From contig JAEYPF010000002.1 in the NCBI GenBank assembly GCA_023411115.1, positions 1 through 64,000 of the forward strand: DNA of 64,000 bases, read 5' to 3'. Positions 1-7,882 of this stretch are shown piece by piece. This stretch comes from Methanobacteriota archaeon (GTDB taxonomy: Archaea > Methanobacteriota > Methanobacteria > Methanobacteriales > Methanobacteriaceae). The position numbers and the translations under genes were made by a program. Position 1 is the stretch's first letter; every line of letters starts with the position of its first letter. The notes beneath the pieces are model-generated. The model was not told where the DNA came from, searched no databases, and was given only the letters and a program-made list of their open reading frames with translations.

Positions 1-51
1 AGACTCTGGCCTGCCACGCCAGTGACCCGGGTTCAAATCCCGGACGCCGCA
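1..51 (+). tRNA. tRNA-Gly(GCC), 5' truncated by window edge
   Basis: The anticodon arm (loop CTGCCAC, anticodon GCC), the T arm with GTTCAAATC, and the 3' acceptor strand ACGCCGC plus discriminator A are all visible. The 5' acceptor strand and D arm lie before the window. No CCA is needed to explain the 3' end. It is followed after 2 nt by a second tRNA-Gly, so the two are probably co-transcribed. Confidence 0.93.
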
Positions 52-53
52 TC

Positions 54-129
<76 letters not shown>

Positions 130-304
130 AGATTCTTTATAATTTATCTTTTTTGAAAATACTTATTTTAAATGATTTAAAAAATAAAATTTTTTTTATA
201 TAATAAATTTCAATAGGTAATTTGTAAGCCTAATTGATCTTCAAAAATTAAATAATATTAATATTATTAAAATGAAGTTTTTAGCAACTTCTGTAACCAA
301 ATAA

Positions 305-706
305 TTATACAGGCACTAGAATTTGAGCTGCTACCAATCTGCAAATATCTGTTTTTGTAATTACTCCAACAGGTTTTTCATTTTCAAGGACCAGTAATCC
401 AGAAACATCAGCTCTAAGCATTAAATTTGCTGCATCTTCAATTTTATCATCTGCAGATATAGTTATAACATCCTCTGACATTATGTCTTCAATTTTTAAA
501 TCATTAGGAAGTTTTGCGCTAGGTTTAATGGTTCCAAGTACCCCGACAAGATCAAGATAAGATATTACACCTATAGGATTTCCATCGTCATTCATAACAA
601 AAAGTCTTCTTACTCCTTCCTTGTACATCTTTTCAAATGCCTCAATTGGCCTTGTATCTGGACTAATTGCAATTATGCCCTTATTCATAGCTTCACTAAC
701 TTCCAT
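305..706 (-). CDS. CBS domain-pair protein
   Basis: This 133-residue protein consists almost only of two CBS repeats, roughly residues 5-60 and 70-130. Each has the usual beginning (EAMNKGIIAISPD and DIMSEDVITISAD) and a GVIS/GVIT strand. Such stand-alone Bateman modules bind adenosyl ligands (AMP, ATP, SAM) and act as energy or ligand sensors; the partner here cannot be told. The start is supported by AGGAGGG about 7 nt upstream on the minus strand. It is transcribed away from nikR, with about 340 bp of promoter DNA between them. No membrane segment or extra domain is present. Confidence 0.9.
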   Translation of the reverse strand: MEVSEAMNKGIIAISPDTRPIEAFEKMYKEGVRRLFVMNDDGNPIGVISYLDLVGVLGTIKPSAKLPNDLKIEDIMSEDVITISADDKIEDAANLMLRADVSGLLVLENEKPVGVITKTDICRLVAAQILVPV

Positions 707-1050
707 CCGATCCCTCCTGAATATCCATTACACTTATTAATTGATCTTTTAAAGTTATATGCATATTGAAAAAATTAAAGTAAATTTACTTATTTTTGTA
801 TTACATAACTCATTTAGTAATACGAATATTAAAAAAAGTAGTTATTCCGTTGTTCCCTTAGAACAATATTGCTCTTGAAGGACAAAGTTTAAATAGTAAT
901 AAAGTAATCAAATAGTATTATATCATATAATTCGTGTTTAAAATATGCATGAATATTGTTGACCATGCACAATATTGTTGTGCAATACCAACATTTAAAT
1001 ACTATAAAATAGTATGATAATAATAAGGTAATAATGGAGGGAGAATTGTG
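707..1050. promoter_or_regulatory. Divergent promoter region between the CBS gene and nikR
   Basis: About 340 bp without a gene. It holds several inverted repeats: TTGTTC-N5-GAACAA (850-866), TGCACAA-N5-TTGTGCA (966-984) and ATACTAT-N3-ATAGTAT (999-1015). The decamer AATATTGTTG is repeated directly at 952 and 971. A TTTAAATAC stretch near 994 is a plausible TATA element for nikR. Confidence 0.55.
966..984. promoter_or_regulatory. Candidate operator upstream of nikR
   Basis: A perfect 7-bp inverted repeat, TGCACAA-TATTG-TTGTGCA, lies about 65 bp before nikR and just upstream of its putative TATA element. A second perfect repeat, ATACTAT-AAA-ATAGTAT (999-1015), overlaps the TATA region. Autoregulation by NikR is an inference: neither is the enterobacterial NikR box, whose half-sites are much further apart. 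Confidence 0.5.
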
Positions 1051-1497
1051 ATGAGAATTAGTATGTCGTTGCCAAAAAAATTGTTAAATGAATTCGATGG
1101 AGTATTAAAAGACAGAGGATACCAGTCCAGATCAAAAGGTATCAGAGATGCTCTAAAAGACTACATTGTAAGGTATCAGTGGATGAACGAAATGGAAGGA
1201 GAGCGTATAGGAATAATCGCTGTAATATACGACCACCACTACACTGGAGTTATGGAAGACCTTACAGAAATCCAGCATGATTACAAAGATTTCATAAACG
1301 CAGTTATGCACGTACACATGACTGACAAACATTGCCTCGAAGTCATAGTTGTCAAAGGAGACGTTAAATACATCCGTACACTTTCAGAGAAAATCATGAG
1401 ACTCAAAGGTGTAGAACACGTACGTCTTACCAGTACAGCTGTCGGAAAAGCACTCGACCTTGAAAAAGCTGGCGCAGGTAGTGCAATATCACCTTAA
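1051..1497 (+). CDS. nikR: Nickel-responsive transcriptional regulator NikR
   Basis: A ribbon-helix-helix DNA-binding segment (MRISMSLPKKLLNEFD, residues 1-50) is followed by the ACT-like nickel-binding domain. Counting from the ATG at 1051, the high-affinity nickel ligands fall at His76, His87, His89 and Cys95 (motif HVHMTDKHC), the same positions as in E. coli NikR. Length (148 aa) is normal. A GTG at 1048 is an alternative start; GGAGGGAG at 1036-1043 suits either. As a Ni-dependent repressor it probably controls nickel uptake or Ni-enzyme genes. Genes for F430 synthesis and hydrogenase maturation are also in this window, but no nickel transporter is adjacent. Confidence 0.95.
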   Translation: MRISMSLPKKLLNEFDGVLKDRGYQSRSKGIRDALKDYIVRYQWMNEMEGERIGIIAVIYDHHYTGVMEDLTEIQHDYKDFINAVMHVHMTDKHCLEVIVVKGDVKYIRTLSEKIMRLKGVEHVRLTSTAVGKALDLEKAGAGSAISP

Positions 1498-1620
1498 TTT
1501 TTTAAATTTTTATATTTACAAAAAGTTCTTCAAACAACACAATTGCTTATCTGGCAATGACTGGCTTGAACAGGAGTCGGATAAGAACAATTACTATTTT
1601 TAATTACATCAGGTGAAAAT

Positions 1621-2448
1621 GTGCACCTTAACGATGAGATTGAAGATCAATCAATACTTAAAATCAAAATGCACACAACACCCTATCATTTTAATCTTTT
1701 ATCCGATAAAGAACGACTTTTAGCTTTTCATGGAGCCATAAAAGAAAAAACCACAGGCATCGTATATGATATTGGTGCCGGATGCGGAATACTTTCAATT
1801 TCGGCAGCCCCCTATGCTGATTTTATTTATGCCGTTGAAATAGATCCAACAGTTGCAAAACTTACAGAATTAAATATTAAACCCTTTGATAATATTTCTT
1901 TAATAAATAAAGACGCAAGAGAAGTTATTTTTCCTAAAAAAGCAGATTTAATCATTTGTGAAATGCTTGATACTGCATTGATTGATGAAGAGCAGGTCCC
2001 TGTCCTTAATTCTATTTTAAAATACTTAAAAGAAGATGGTGAAGTTATACCCAAAAAAATATTAAATGGTGCCGAGGCCATCGACATGGACAGAGAATAC
2101 ATCTGTTATGAAGATGTTGGAGTTAACGAAAATCCAAATTATGAAATAATGAGCAATTTTGTTATATATAACGAAATTGATTTTAAAAATGAGATTAAAG
2201 AAGATATAGAAGCTGATTTAGAACTTAAAATCTCCAAAAAAGGAATTATTTCAGGGGTTAAAATAACAACTTTTACATTACTAACCGATAACTTGATCTG
2301 TGGGCCAACTCCCATGCTCAATCCCCCACTGCTTATCCCCACCGAAAAAATCAATGTTGATATAGGAGATCTCATAAAAATTAAATTGACCTACAGAATG
2401 GGTGGTGGATTAGATAGTGTTGGAACCCGAATTGAAAAAATTTCTTAA
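1621..2448 (+). CDS. SAM-dependent methyltransferase with PRMT-like double-E loop
   Basis: A class I methyltransferase fold: motif I VYDIGAGCG (residues 48-56), acidic end of strand 2 VEID (72-75), and CEMLDTALIDEEQ (113-125). In that last segment the two glutamates E114 and E123 are 9 residues apart, as in the double-E loop of protein arginine methyltransferases. The C-terminal 130 residues are beta-rich, resembling the PRMT barrel but shorter. The start is GTG at 1621 preceded by AGGTGA. The substrate is unknown; a protein or RNA methylase is possible. Its last 32 nt overlap hycI, so the two are translationally coupled. Confidence 0.75.
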   Translation: MHLNDEIEDQSILKIKMHTTPYHFNLLSDKERLLAFHGAIKEKTTGIVYDIGAGCGILSISAAPYADFIYAVEIDPTVAKLTELNIKPFDNISLINKDAREVIFPKKADLIICEMLDTALIDEEQVPVLNSILKYLKEDGEVIPKKILNGAEAIDMDREYICYEDVGVNENPNYEIMSNFVIYNEIDFKNEIKEDIEADLELKISKKGIISGVKITTFTLLTDNLICGPTPMLNPPLLIPTEKINVDIGDLIKIKLTYRMGGGLDSVGTRIEKIS

Positions 2449-2896
2449 GGGATATAAAAAAATAGTAATTTTAGGCATCGGCAATGAAATAAAGGGTGAT
2501 GATGCCCTTGGACCAATCATAACCCAAAAAGCATCCCAATTATTTAATAAAAATGAAAATATTGTTGTTTTTGATGGCGGGACCGTTCCTGAAAATTATA
2601 CTGGTTTAATAAGGAAGGAGAGTCCCACACATATAATTCTAGTAGATGCAGTGGATATGAAAAAAGAACCAGGGTATATCCGTGTAGTTAAAAAGGAAGA
2701 GATTGCAAACTACAATATCTCAACCCATGCCATGCCCATATCTTTTTTAATAAAGTACATGGAAACTACGGTGGATGCACAGATAATCCTTGTGGGAATT
2801 CAACCAAAAAGCATGGGATTTGCAGAGGAAATCTCAAAAGAAGTCCAAAAAAGTATTGATGAAGTTGTAAGTACACTGGATGAATTAATTACATAG
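2417..2896 (+). CDS. hycI: Hydrogenase maturation endopeptidase HycI
   Basis: The protein has the nickel-binding residues of [NiFe]-hydrogenase maturation proteases: an Asp in GIGNEIKGDDALGP, a second Asp in ILVDAVDM, and a His in ISTHAMPIS. These enzymes check for nickel in the large subunit and remove its C-terminal extension. Length of 159 aa is normal. The GTG start at 2417 lies inside the methyltransferase gene. The 3' end overlaps the convergent AhpD-like gene by 8 nt. No hydrogenase structural gene is in the window, so the client enzyme must be encoded elsewhere. Confidence 0.9.
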   Translation: MLEPELKKFLKGYKKIVILGIGNEIKGDDALGPIITQKASQLFNKNENIVVFDGGTVPENYTGLIRKESPTHIILVDAVDMKKEPGYIRVVKKEEIANYNISTHAMPISFLIKYMETTVDAQIILVGIQPKSMGFAEEISKEVQKSIDEVVSTLDELIT

Positions 2897-3248
2897 TCCG
2901 GAGCATCTTTGAAACTGCATCTCTACAATTAGCCACTGCAGGCGCTCCTGACGTGAGCAGAACTACTCCAAGTAAATCAACTATTTCTTCTTTTGTTGCT
3001 CCAGCGTTAATAGCAGCGTGCAATTGTTGTTCAACACAGTATCCACACATATTTGACATAATAATACCAAGTGCCACTAACCTTTTTGTTTTAGTAGGCA
3101 GTGCACCGTCCTTCAGAATTATTTCGTCGAATTCACTTATTACATCCAAAAGTTTTGGATTTAATTTTTCATACATGTCCAGTATATCTGGAGAAAATCC
3201 CATTAATTTTCTAGCTTTTTTAATAGCTTCGTGTCCTTCATGAGCCAT
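2889..3248 (-). CDS. Carboxymuconolactone decarboxylase / AhpD-like protein
   Basis: A 119-residue all-helical protein with the AhpD-type redox motif CGYCVEQQLHAA (CxxC followed by His). Family members use the Cys pair as a thiol peroxidase or disulfide reductase, or (without Cys) as decarboxylases. Because both Cys and the His are present, an antioxidant or redox role is more likely than a carboxymuconolactone decarboxylase. It is a single gene, convergent with hycI, with its own AT-rich promoter upstream. Confidence 0.85.
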   Translation of the reverse strand: MAHEGHEAIKKARKLMGFSPDILDMYEKLNPKLLDVISEFDEIILKDGALPTKTKRLVALGIIMSNMCGYCVEQQLHAAINAGATKEEIVDLLGVVLLTSGAPAVANCRDAVSKMLRTM

Positions 3249-3465
3249 AATATCACCAATTTATCATATGATATTTCATTTTATTAAAATTATTGGAATT
3301 TTTCATAACCATGAATCACAACAATTCAAATTTTAAATATCTAAAAATTAAGATTATAAATCAAATATTTTTAAGTAAGAAAAAACAAACTTGTTATGTT
3401 GTAAAATAATACATTTAGATGCAGTTAATATTACTAAGATTGATTTAAGTGATTTCAGTGATAAA

Positions 3466-4599
3466 ATGAAGATACTATTTATAGGGGCAAGGCTTTTTGA
3501 TGATATTGCAGTATACACAAAAAAAGAAGGAATTACAAGCATATTAACAGAATCAAATCCAGATTCTAAAAATCTTGAGCTCTCAGACACCCATTATATA
3601 GTGCCACGGGGAATGGAAAGACCTAAAGAAATTGCACTTAAGGAAGATGTTGATGCAGTTGTGCCCCTTATTGGAATAGACAAGCCTCTTTTTGAAATTG
3701 CAAAAATGAAGGAAGATTTAGAAGAGAATTATGGATTGCCTGTTGTAGCGTCTCCAGTAGATGCTATTTCAATTTCAAGGGATAAACTTAAAACAAAGGA
3801 ATTTTTCATTAAAAACCAGATTGAGACTCCTTCTTACAGTAAAATTTCCAGAAATCTATCTAAACTCCAACTACCTGCCGTTTTAAAACAACTAGAAGGT
3901 CAGGGTGGTAGTGGAGTAAAAATTGCAGTTGATGAGGAAAGTATTAAAAACTGCATCGATGATTTTGAAGGCGGAATTGTTGAGGAGTTCATCGAAGGTA
4001 TAGAAGTCTCCATTGAAGTTTTAAGATGGAACAATAAGACAGTTCCTCTTGTTCCTGTATATAAAGGGAAAACTACACTGGAATGTATTCACCCCCTTGA
4101 TAAACTAAAAACTGCTCCTTTGAACATAGAAAATCAAATAAATGAAGATACAAGATTACTTGCTGGAAAAATAGCTGATCTCTTAGGTTCGGAAGGAGTA
4201 ATTGATATTGACATGATAGTGGATAAAGAAAAAGGAACAAATTATTTTATAGAGATAAATACACGGCCCAGCGGTACACGATATTTAACTGCAGCTTCAA
4301 CCAACATAAGCCCAATGCATGAACTCGTAGATATGGCAACAGGTAAATGGAATTTTAAAGATGTTCAAAAAAGAATTAAACAGTACAGTGCTCTTGAGAT
4401 ACCTATAGGTGACTATAAAACTGAAAAAAATAATTATAAATTTAGAGATTTTAAAGAAGAAAATTGTTGGGTAATTCATGGTCCTCAAAATTTTCAACGT
4501 ATAACTATTCGTGCTGAAAGTATACAAAAAGCATGTGAAACCGCAAAAAGGTTAAATATTGATTATAATAAATTTCATCAAGCTGGCAAAAATTTTTAA
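3466..4599 (+). CDS. CarB-like ATP-grasp ligase of the pseudomurein gene set
   Basis: A stand-alone ATP-grasp enzyme: an N-terminal Rossmann-like part (MKILFIGARLFDD), central ATP-binding GQGGSGVKIA, and Mg-binding acidic residues in VIDIDMIVD and FIEINTRPSG. It resembles half of the carbamoyl-phosphate synthase large subunit. Homologues sit beside MraY- and MurE-like genes in pseudomurein-walled methanogens, as here, so a role in making the peptide or its activated amino acids is inferred. A TTG at 3391 opens a longer frame, but ATG 3466 is where family homology begins. The last codons lie inside a hairpin (4585-4607). Confidence 0.8.
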   Translation: MKILFIGARLFDDIAVYTKKEGITSILTESNPDSKNLELSDTHYIVPRGMERPKEIALKEDVDAVVPLIGIDKPLFEIAKMKEDLEENYGLPVVASPVDAISISRDKLKTKEFFIKNQIETPSYSKISRNLSKLQLPAVLKQLEGQGGSGVKIAVDEESIKNCIDDFEGGIVEEFIEGIEVSIEVLRWNNKTVPLVPVYKGKTTLECIHPLDKLKTAPLNIENQINEDTRLLAGKIADLLGSEGVIDIDMIVDKEKGTNYFIEINTRPSGTRYLTAASTNISPMHELVDMATGKWNFKDVQKRIKQYSALEIPIGDYKTEKNNYKFRDFKEENCWVIHGPQNFQRITIRAESIQKACETAKRLNIDYNKFHQAGKNF

Positions 4600-4607
4600 T
4601 TTTTGCC
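4585..4607 (+). terminator. Hairpin across the ATP-grasp stop codon
   Basis: GGCAAAAAT-TTTTA-ATTTTTGCC forms a 9-bp stem with a 5-nt loop that contains the TAA stop. It could act in transcription termination or mRNA 3'-end protection, or be a member of the dispersed hairpin family described elsewhere in this window. Confidence 0.45.
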
Positions 4608-4609
4608 GC

Positions 4610-4630
4610 ATCAAAATCTATGATTTTGAT
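4610..4630. repeat. Single 3-nt-loop hairpin repeat
   Basis: ATCAAAATC-TAT-GATTTTGAT forms a perfect 9-bp stem with a 3-nt loop. The right arm then recurs directly as TGATTTTGAT at 4621 and 4631. The same stem core recurs at 12945 and 55066. Confidence 0.7.
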
Positions 4631-4739
4631 TGATTTTGATTGATTAGTGTCAAAAACAAAACGTTAAATTTTAATAAGTTTATATATAAACATAAAAGAT
4701 TCAGTATTATTAATAATAAATTAAGTATAAGGTGGTAAG

Positions 4740-5819
4740 TTGAATAATTTCCAGATAGACATTTTGATATTTATTCTTGCATTATTATCAACGATATTTT
4801 TCACAGTATCTATAAAAAGAATATTGATACAAGCTAATGTAACAGATAAACCAATTGTAACAGAACACAGCCATAAAGCAGGGACTCCTACAATGGGAGG
4901 ACTTGCAATTATATTGGGAATTCTTCTTACTTCATCCATCTATTTTTCAAACAAATATTTAATGTTAGTAGCTATTATAATGGCAACTGCCGGAGTTATA
5001 GGGCTGCTAGATGATTTACTCGGGCTTAAAACTAAAGAAATTCAAAAAAAGGTAAGGAATATATACTCTGCCCCCATAAAATTAGGTAGATTAACACTTA
5101 AACCTGGTGAAGAAGCACGTGTTGCAACTGATAAGGCAAAAGAAGATGTAATAACATATTTGGCTGAGAAAAAAGTAGAAATTATTGGTGAAGCCCCAAT
5201 TAAAAGTGAAGTAAAAGAAAGCGAAAAAATAATTTCCCAGATTATAATTTCCCTATTTTTATTAGGTTCAGGAGCGGTTAGTTCTGCAGTACTCGGAATC
5301 GATATTGGTTATTTCATAATTCCAGTTGTAATATTTGGTATAGTTGGAGCTATAAATGCTGTAAATCTTATTGATGGTATGGACGGGCTTGCAGCAGGAA
5401 TATTAGCAATAGCGTCTACTGCCTGTGCCATTTTCTCCTTATCAATAAACAATATGGATGGTGCACTTCCATTTATAGCCCTTGCTGGAGCTTCATTTGG
5501 TTTCCTAGCTCTGAATAGATATCCTGCCAGCATATTTATGGGTGATACAGGTTCTTTTGCACTAGGGGCAGGTTACATTACAGCTGCATTTTTAGGTAAC
5601 ATAATCTATTTTGCACTGATTGCCCTTGCTATCCCTATCCTTTCAGTTATAGTAAGCCTTTTACACCGTGCTAATATCATAAAATTACCAGTTGAGCCGT
5701 TACATCATACATTACATTACAAAGGACTTTCAGAAAAGAAAATAGTACTCCTTTACTGGGGAATTACTATTTTAATATGTATCGTGGCGCTTTATTTCTA
5801 CCACGCATTTATATTTTAA
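4740..5819 (+). CDS. MraY-like glycosyl-4-phosphate transferase, pseudomurein pathway
   Basis: A polytopic membrane enzyme of the MraY/WecA family. Conserved motifs: KAGTPTMGG (46-54), DDLLG (91-95), NLIDGMDGLAAG (209-220), MGDTGS (267-272) and LHHTLHYKG (321-329), the last equivalent to the MraY PLHHHF region. It should transfer a phospho-sugar-peptide precursor to undecaprenyl phosphate at the membrane. Residues 97-165 are a hydrophilic insertion in the first cytoplasmic loop that bacterial MraY lacks. The start is TTG at 4740 behind GGTGGT. It lies between the ATP-grasp gene and pMurE, the usual pseudomurein arrangement. Confidence 0.88.
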   Translation: MNNFQIDILIFILALLSTIFFTVSIKRILIQANVTDKPIVTEHSHKAGTPTMGGLAIILGILLTSSIYFSNKYLMLVAIIMATAGVIGLLDDLLGLKTKEIQKKVRNIYSAPIKLGRLTLKPGEEARVATDKAKEDVITYLAEKKVEIIGEAPIKSEVKESEKIISQIIISLFLLGSGAVSSAVLGIDIGYFIIPVVIFGIVGAINAVNLIDGMDGLAAGILAIASTACAIFSLSINNMDGALPFIALAGASFGFLALNRYPASIFMGDTGSFALGAGYITAAFLGNIIYFALIALAIPILSVIVSLLHRANIIKLPVEPLHHTLHYKGLSEKKIVLLYWGITILICIVALYFYHAFIF

Positions 5820-5933
5820 TTATATTATTTTTAAAATAGGGTGTAAATAGGGCAAATACTTATTTAGAAGTATTTAACACCACATTAATTAGACTATATT
5901 TAAAATTATTAAGACCACACAAATTGTGAGAAA

Positions 5934-7358
5934 ATGAAAAAACTTACAACATCCTATGTTGCAGAAAAAATAGAAGGAACGCTTAGCGGCCCTGATAAGA
6001 ACATTAATGGTATCTTTAATGTTTTAAAAGATAGCCAAAAAGGCGATGCTGTAATAAGGCACCGGATAGATGAAACTGGAGTAAAAATCGCTGTTCAAAA
6101 AGGGGTTTCATGTATAATAACTCAAAATCCTAAAGGTAGTGCGGTAGAAACTGCCAAAGAAGTAGGATTGCCTTTCATAATAACTTCAAAAATAGAATTG
6201 GCCAATGCATTTGCCATTAACTGGGCCCTTGGAAAATTTGCAAAAGATTCATTACGTGTTGTTGTAACAGGAACCAATGGAAAGTCCACAACAACCCATA
6301 TGATCTACAACATTTTAAAAGAAGCAGGGTATAGTACATATACAAACACTGATTCTGAATCTGAATTCAATACACTTATAGACCCCATGGTTGCAAAACA
6401 AATAGCTGAATTCCCTGGAAAGATTGAAGCAGCAGTAATAGAAGTTTCGGAAGTTCAAGGCTGGCTCAACGACATTATGAAGGACCATGCTTATATAATG
6501 ACATCGGCAATAGATCCAAATGTGGTAGTTATAACCAACGTTGCTTTAGATCATATAGGTCTTGTAAACTCAATTGAAGAAACATTTGATGAAACTTCAG
6601 GTGCAGTTAAAGGTTTAAAAAAAGAAAACGGATCCCTGATATTGAATTTTGATGATCCCCTGGTTAGAAAAATGAAAGATCTGACCTCAAAAGAAATCTT
6701 ATTTTTTGGAGATAATGGGGAAATTAAATTCAACAAAGATGGAATTTTATATAAAGGAAATATTTTAATTAAAAATGATGATTTACCATTTAAAAGCCTT
6801 CATTTCATCCAAAACACCATGGCCGCTATCGGTGCTGCTGTAGCTTTAGGTATCAATCCTGAAACTATTAAAAATGCCATTTCATCATATGAGGCATTAA
6901 AAAGGAGATTTACAATAATCCACAATAGCCCATGTATAATTGATGACTTTGCACATAATCCTGACGGGATTCTTGCTACAATACAAAATGCTTCTTTGAT
7001 TGGAAATGGGAAACTTTTTGTGGTTTCAGCAATTAGAGGATCAAGAGGGGAAATTATTAATCAGGTAAATGCTGAAGCTATTGCTGAAGGTATACAGAAT
7101 ATTCCATATAAACTGATTATAACAAGTAGCAGCGATGTAGTGGATAATCTAAACATCGTAACTCAAAGTGAAAAAAAAGTATTTATAGATGCACTTGAAA
7201 AGAAAGGAATAAAATATATCTTTAATGAGAGACTATATGATGCATTGAAAAATGTACTTAAATTATCAAATAGTGAAGATATAATTTTATTAATAGGTGC
7301 ACAGGGCATGGATCCTGCAAAAGAACTTTTAAATGAAATTTTAAGTTTTAAAGAATAA
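5934..7358 (+). CDS. Pseudomurein peptide ligase, MurE-like (pMurE)
   Basis: A three-domain Mur ligase. The ATP-binding P-loop is VVTGTNGKSTTT (110-121); IIDDFAHNPDG further on corresponds to the DxxAHxP motif of Mur ligases. The 474-aa length fits. By homology and position directly downstream of the MraY-like gene, it adds an amino acid to the pseudomurein peptide. Because the pseudomurein peptide is made of L-amino acids through unusual linkages, the exact residue added cannot be read from the sequence. A second Mur-type ligase in the window (53575) is CfbE, not a wall enzyme. Confidence 0.88.
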   Translation: MKKLTTSYVAEKIEGTLSGPDKNINGIFNVLKDSQKGDAVIRHRIDETGVKIAVQKGVSCIITQNPKGSAVETAKEVGLPFIITSKIELANAFAINWALGKFAKDSLRVVVTGTNGKSTTTHMIYNILKEAGYSTYTNTDSESEFNTLIDPMVAKQIAEFPGKIEAAVIEVSEVQGWLNDIMKDHAYIMTSAIDPNVVVITNVALDHIGLVNSIEETFDETSGAVKGLKKENGSLILNFDDPLVRKMKDLTSKEILFFGDNGEIKFNKDGILYKGNILIKNDDLPFKSLHFIQNTMAAIGAAVALGINPETIKNAISSYEALKRRFTIIHNSPCIIDDFAHNPDGILATIQNASLIGNGKLFVVSAIRGSRGEIINQVNAEAIAEGIQNIPYKLIITSSSDVVDNLNIVTQSEKKVFIDALEKKGIKYIFNERLYDALKNVLKLSNSEDIILLIGAQGMDPAKELLNEILSFKE

Positions 7359-7419
7359 ATTTAAATTATTAAAAATTCATATTATAAATTCAAATTTATT
7401 ATTCACACTTGGTGAGGAA

Positions 7420-7875
7420 ATGTTCATAAAAGTAAGAAGAGATACATTAATCATTCTATTACTCGCTTTCATGTTAATATTGTCAGGAAGGGTCATGAGT
7501 TATATGTCCTTTGCTGCATCCCCTGATGTAGCTCAAGGAGTAGTAATAACTGGAATCATGATTAAAGGAAATGATGTAGTACCTACTGATTCTATTCGAA
7601 GTAATATATATCAATCTGGTTTGAGACCAGGAAGTTACATTAAAGGAGATACATTAGTTACAGATAAACGAGAGCTACCGCTGAATCAAGCCATAAGCAA
7701 TGCACAGCAATTTGCGACAATGACGACAATCCCTGGTACAAGACTAACGCCCATATCGGCCGCATATGTTAAAGTAGATAAAGCAACAGGAAGTGTAACA
7801 GTAAATGTTATTGAAGACTGGTCCAACGTGCAGGTAAATTCAACAGTGGCAGGCACTTCATACGCAACGGGGTAA
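7420..7875 (+). CDS. Exported protein with POTRA-like segment
   Basis: An N-terminal membrane segment (TLIILLLAFMLILSG, residues 9-23) precedes about 125 extracytoplasmic residues. The stretch ITGIMIKGNDVVPTDSIRSN (residues 44-63) followed by GLRPGSYIKGD looks like a POTRA/FtsQ-type unit (short strand, GN turn, helix, G-x-RPGxY). That fold assignment is inference. The gene starts 61 bp after pMurE, with GGTGAGG ahead of ATG. It ends 7 bp before another exported protein, so both are probably co-expressed with the wall genes. Confidence 0.6.
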   Translation: MFIKVRRDTLIILLLAFMLILSGRVMSYMSFAASPDVAQGVVITGIMIKGNDVVPTDSIRSNIYQSGLRPGSYIKGDTLVTDKRELPLNQAISNAQQFATMTTIPGTRLTPISAAYVKVDKATGSVTVNVIEDWSNVQVNSTVAGTSYATG

Positions 7876-7882
7876 AAAATAT

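Noticed and set aside
4621..4640. Tandem TGATTTTGAT decamers as a minisatellite
   Set aside because: Only two copies, explained as the arm of the adjacent hairpin plus one slipped copy.
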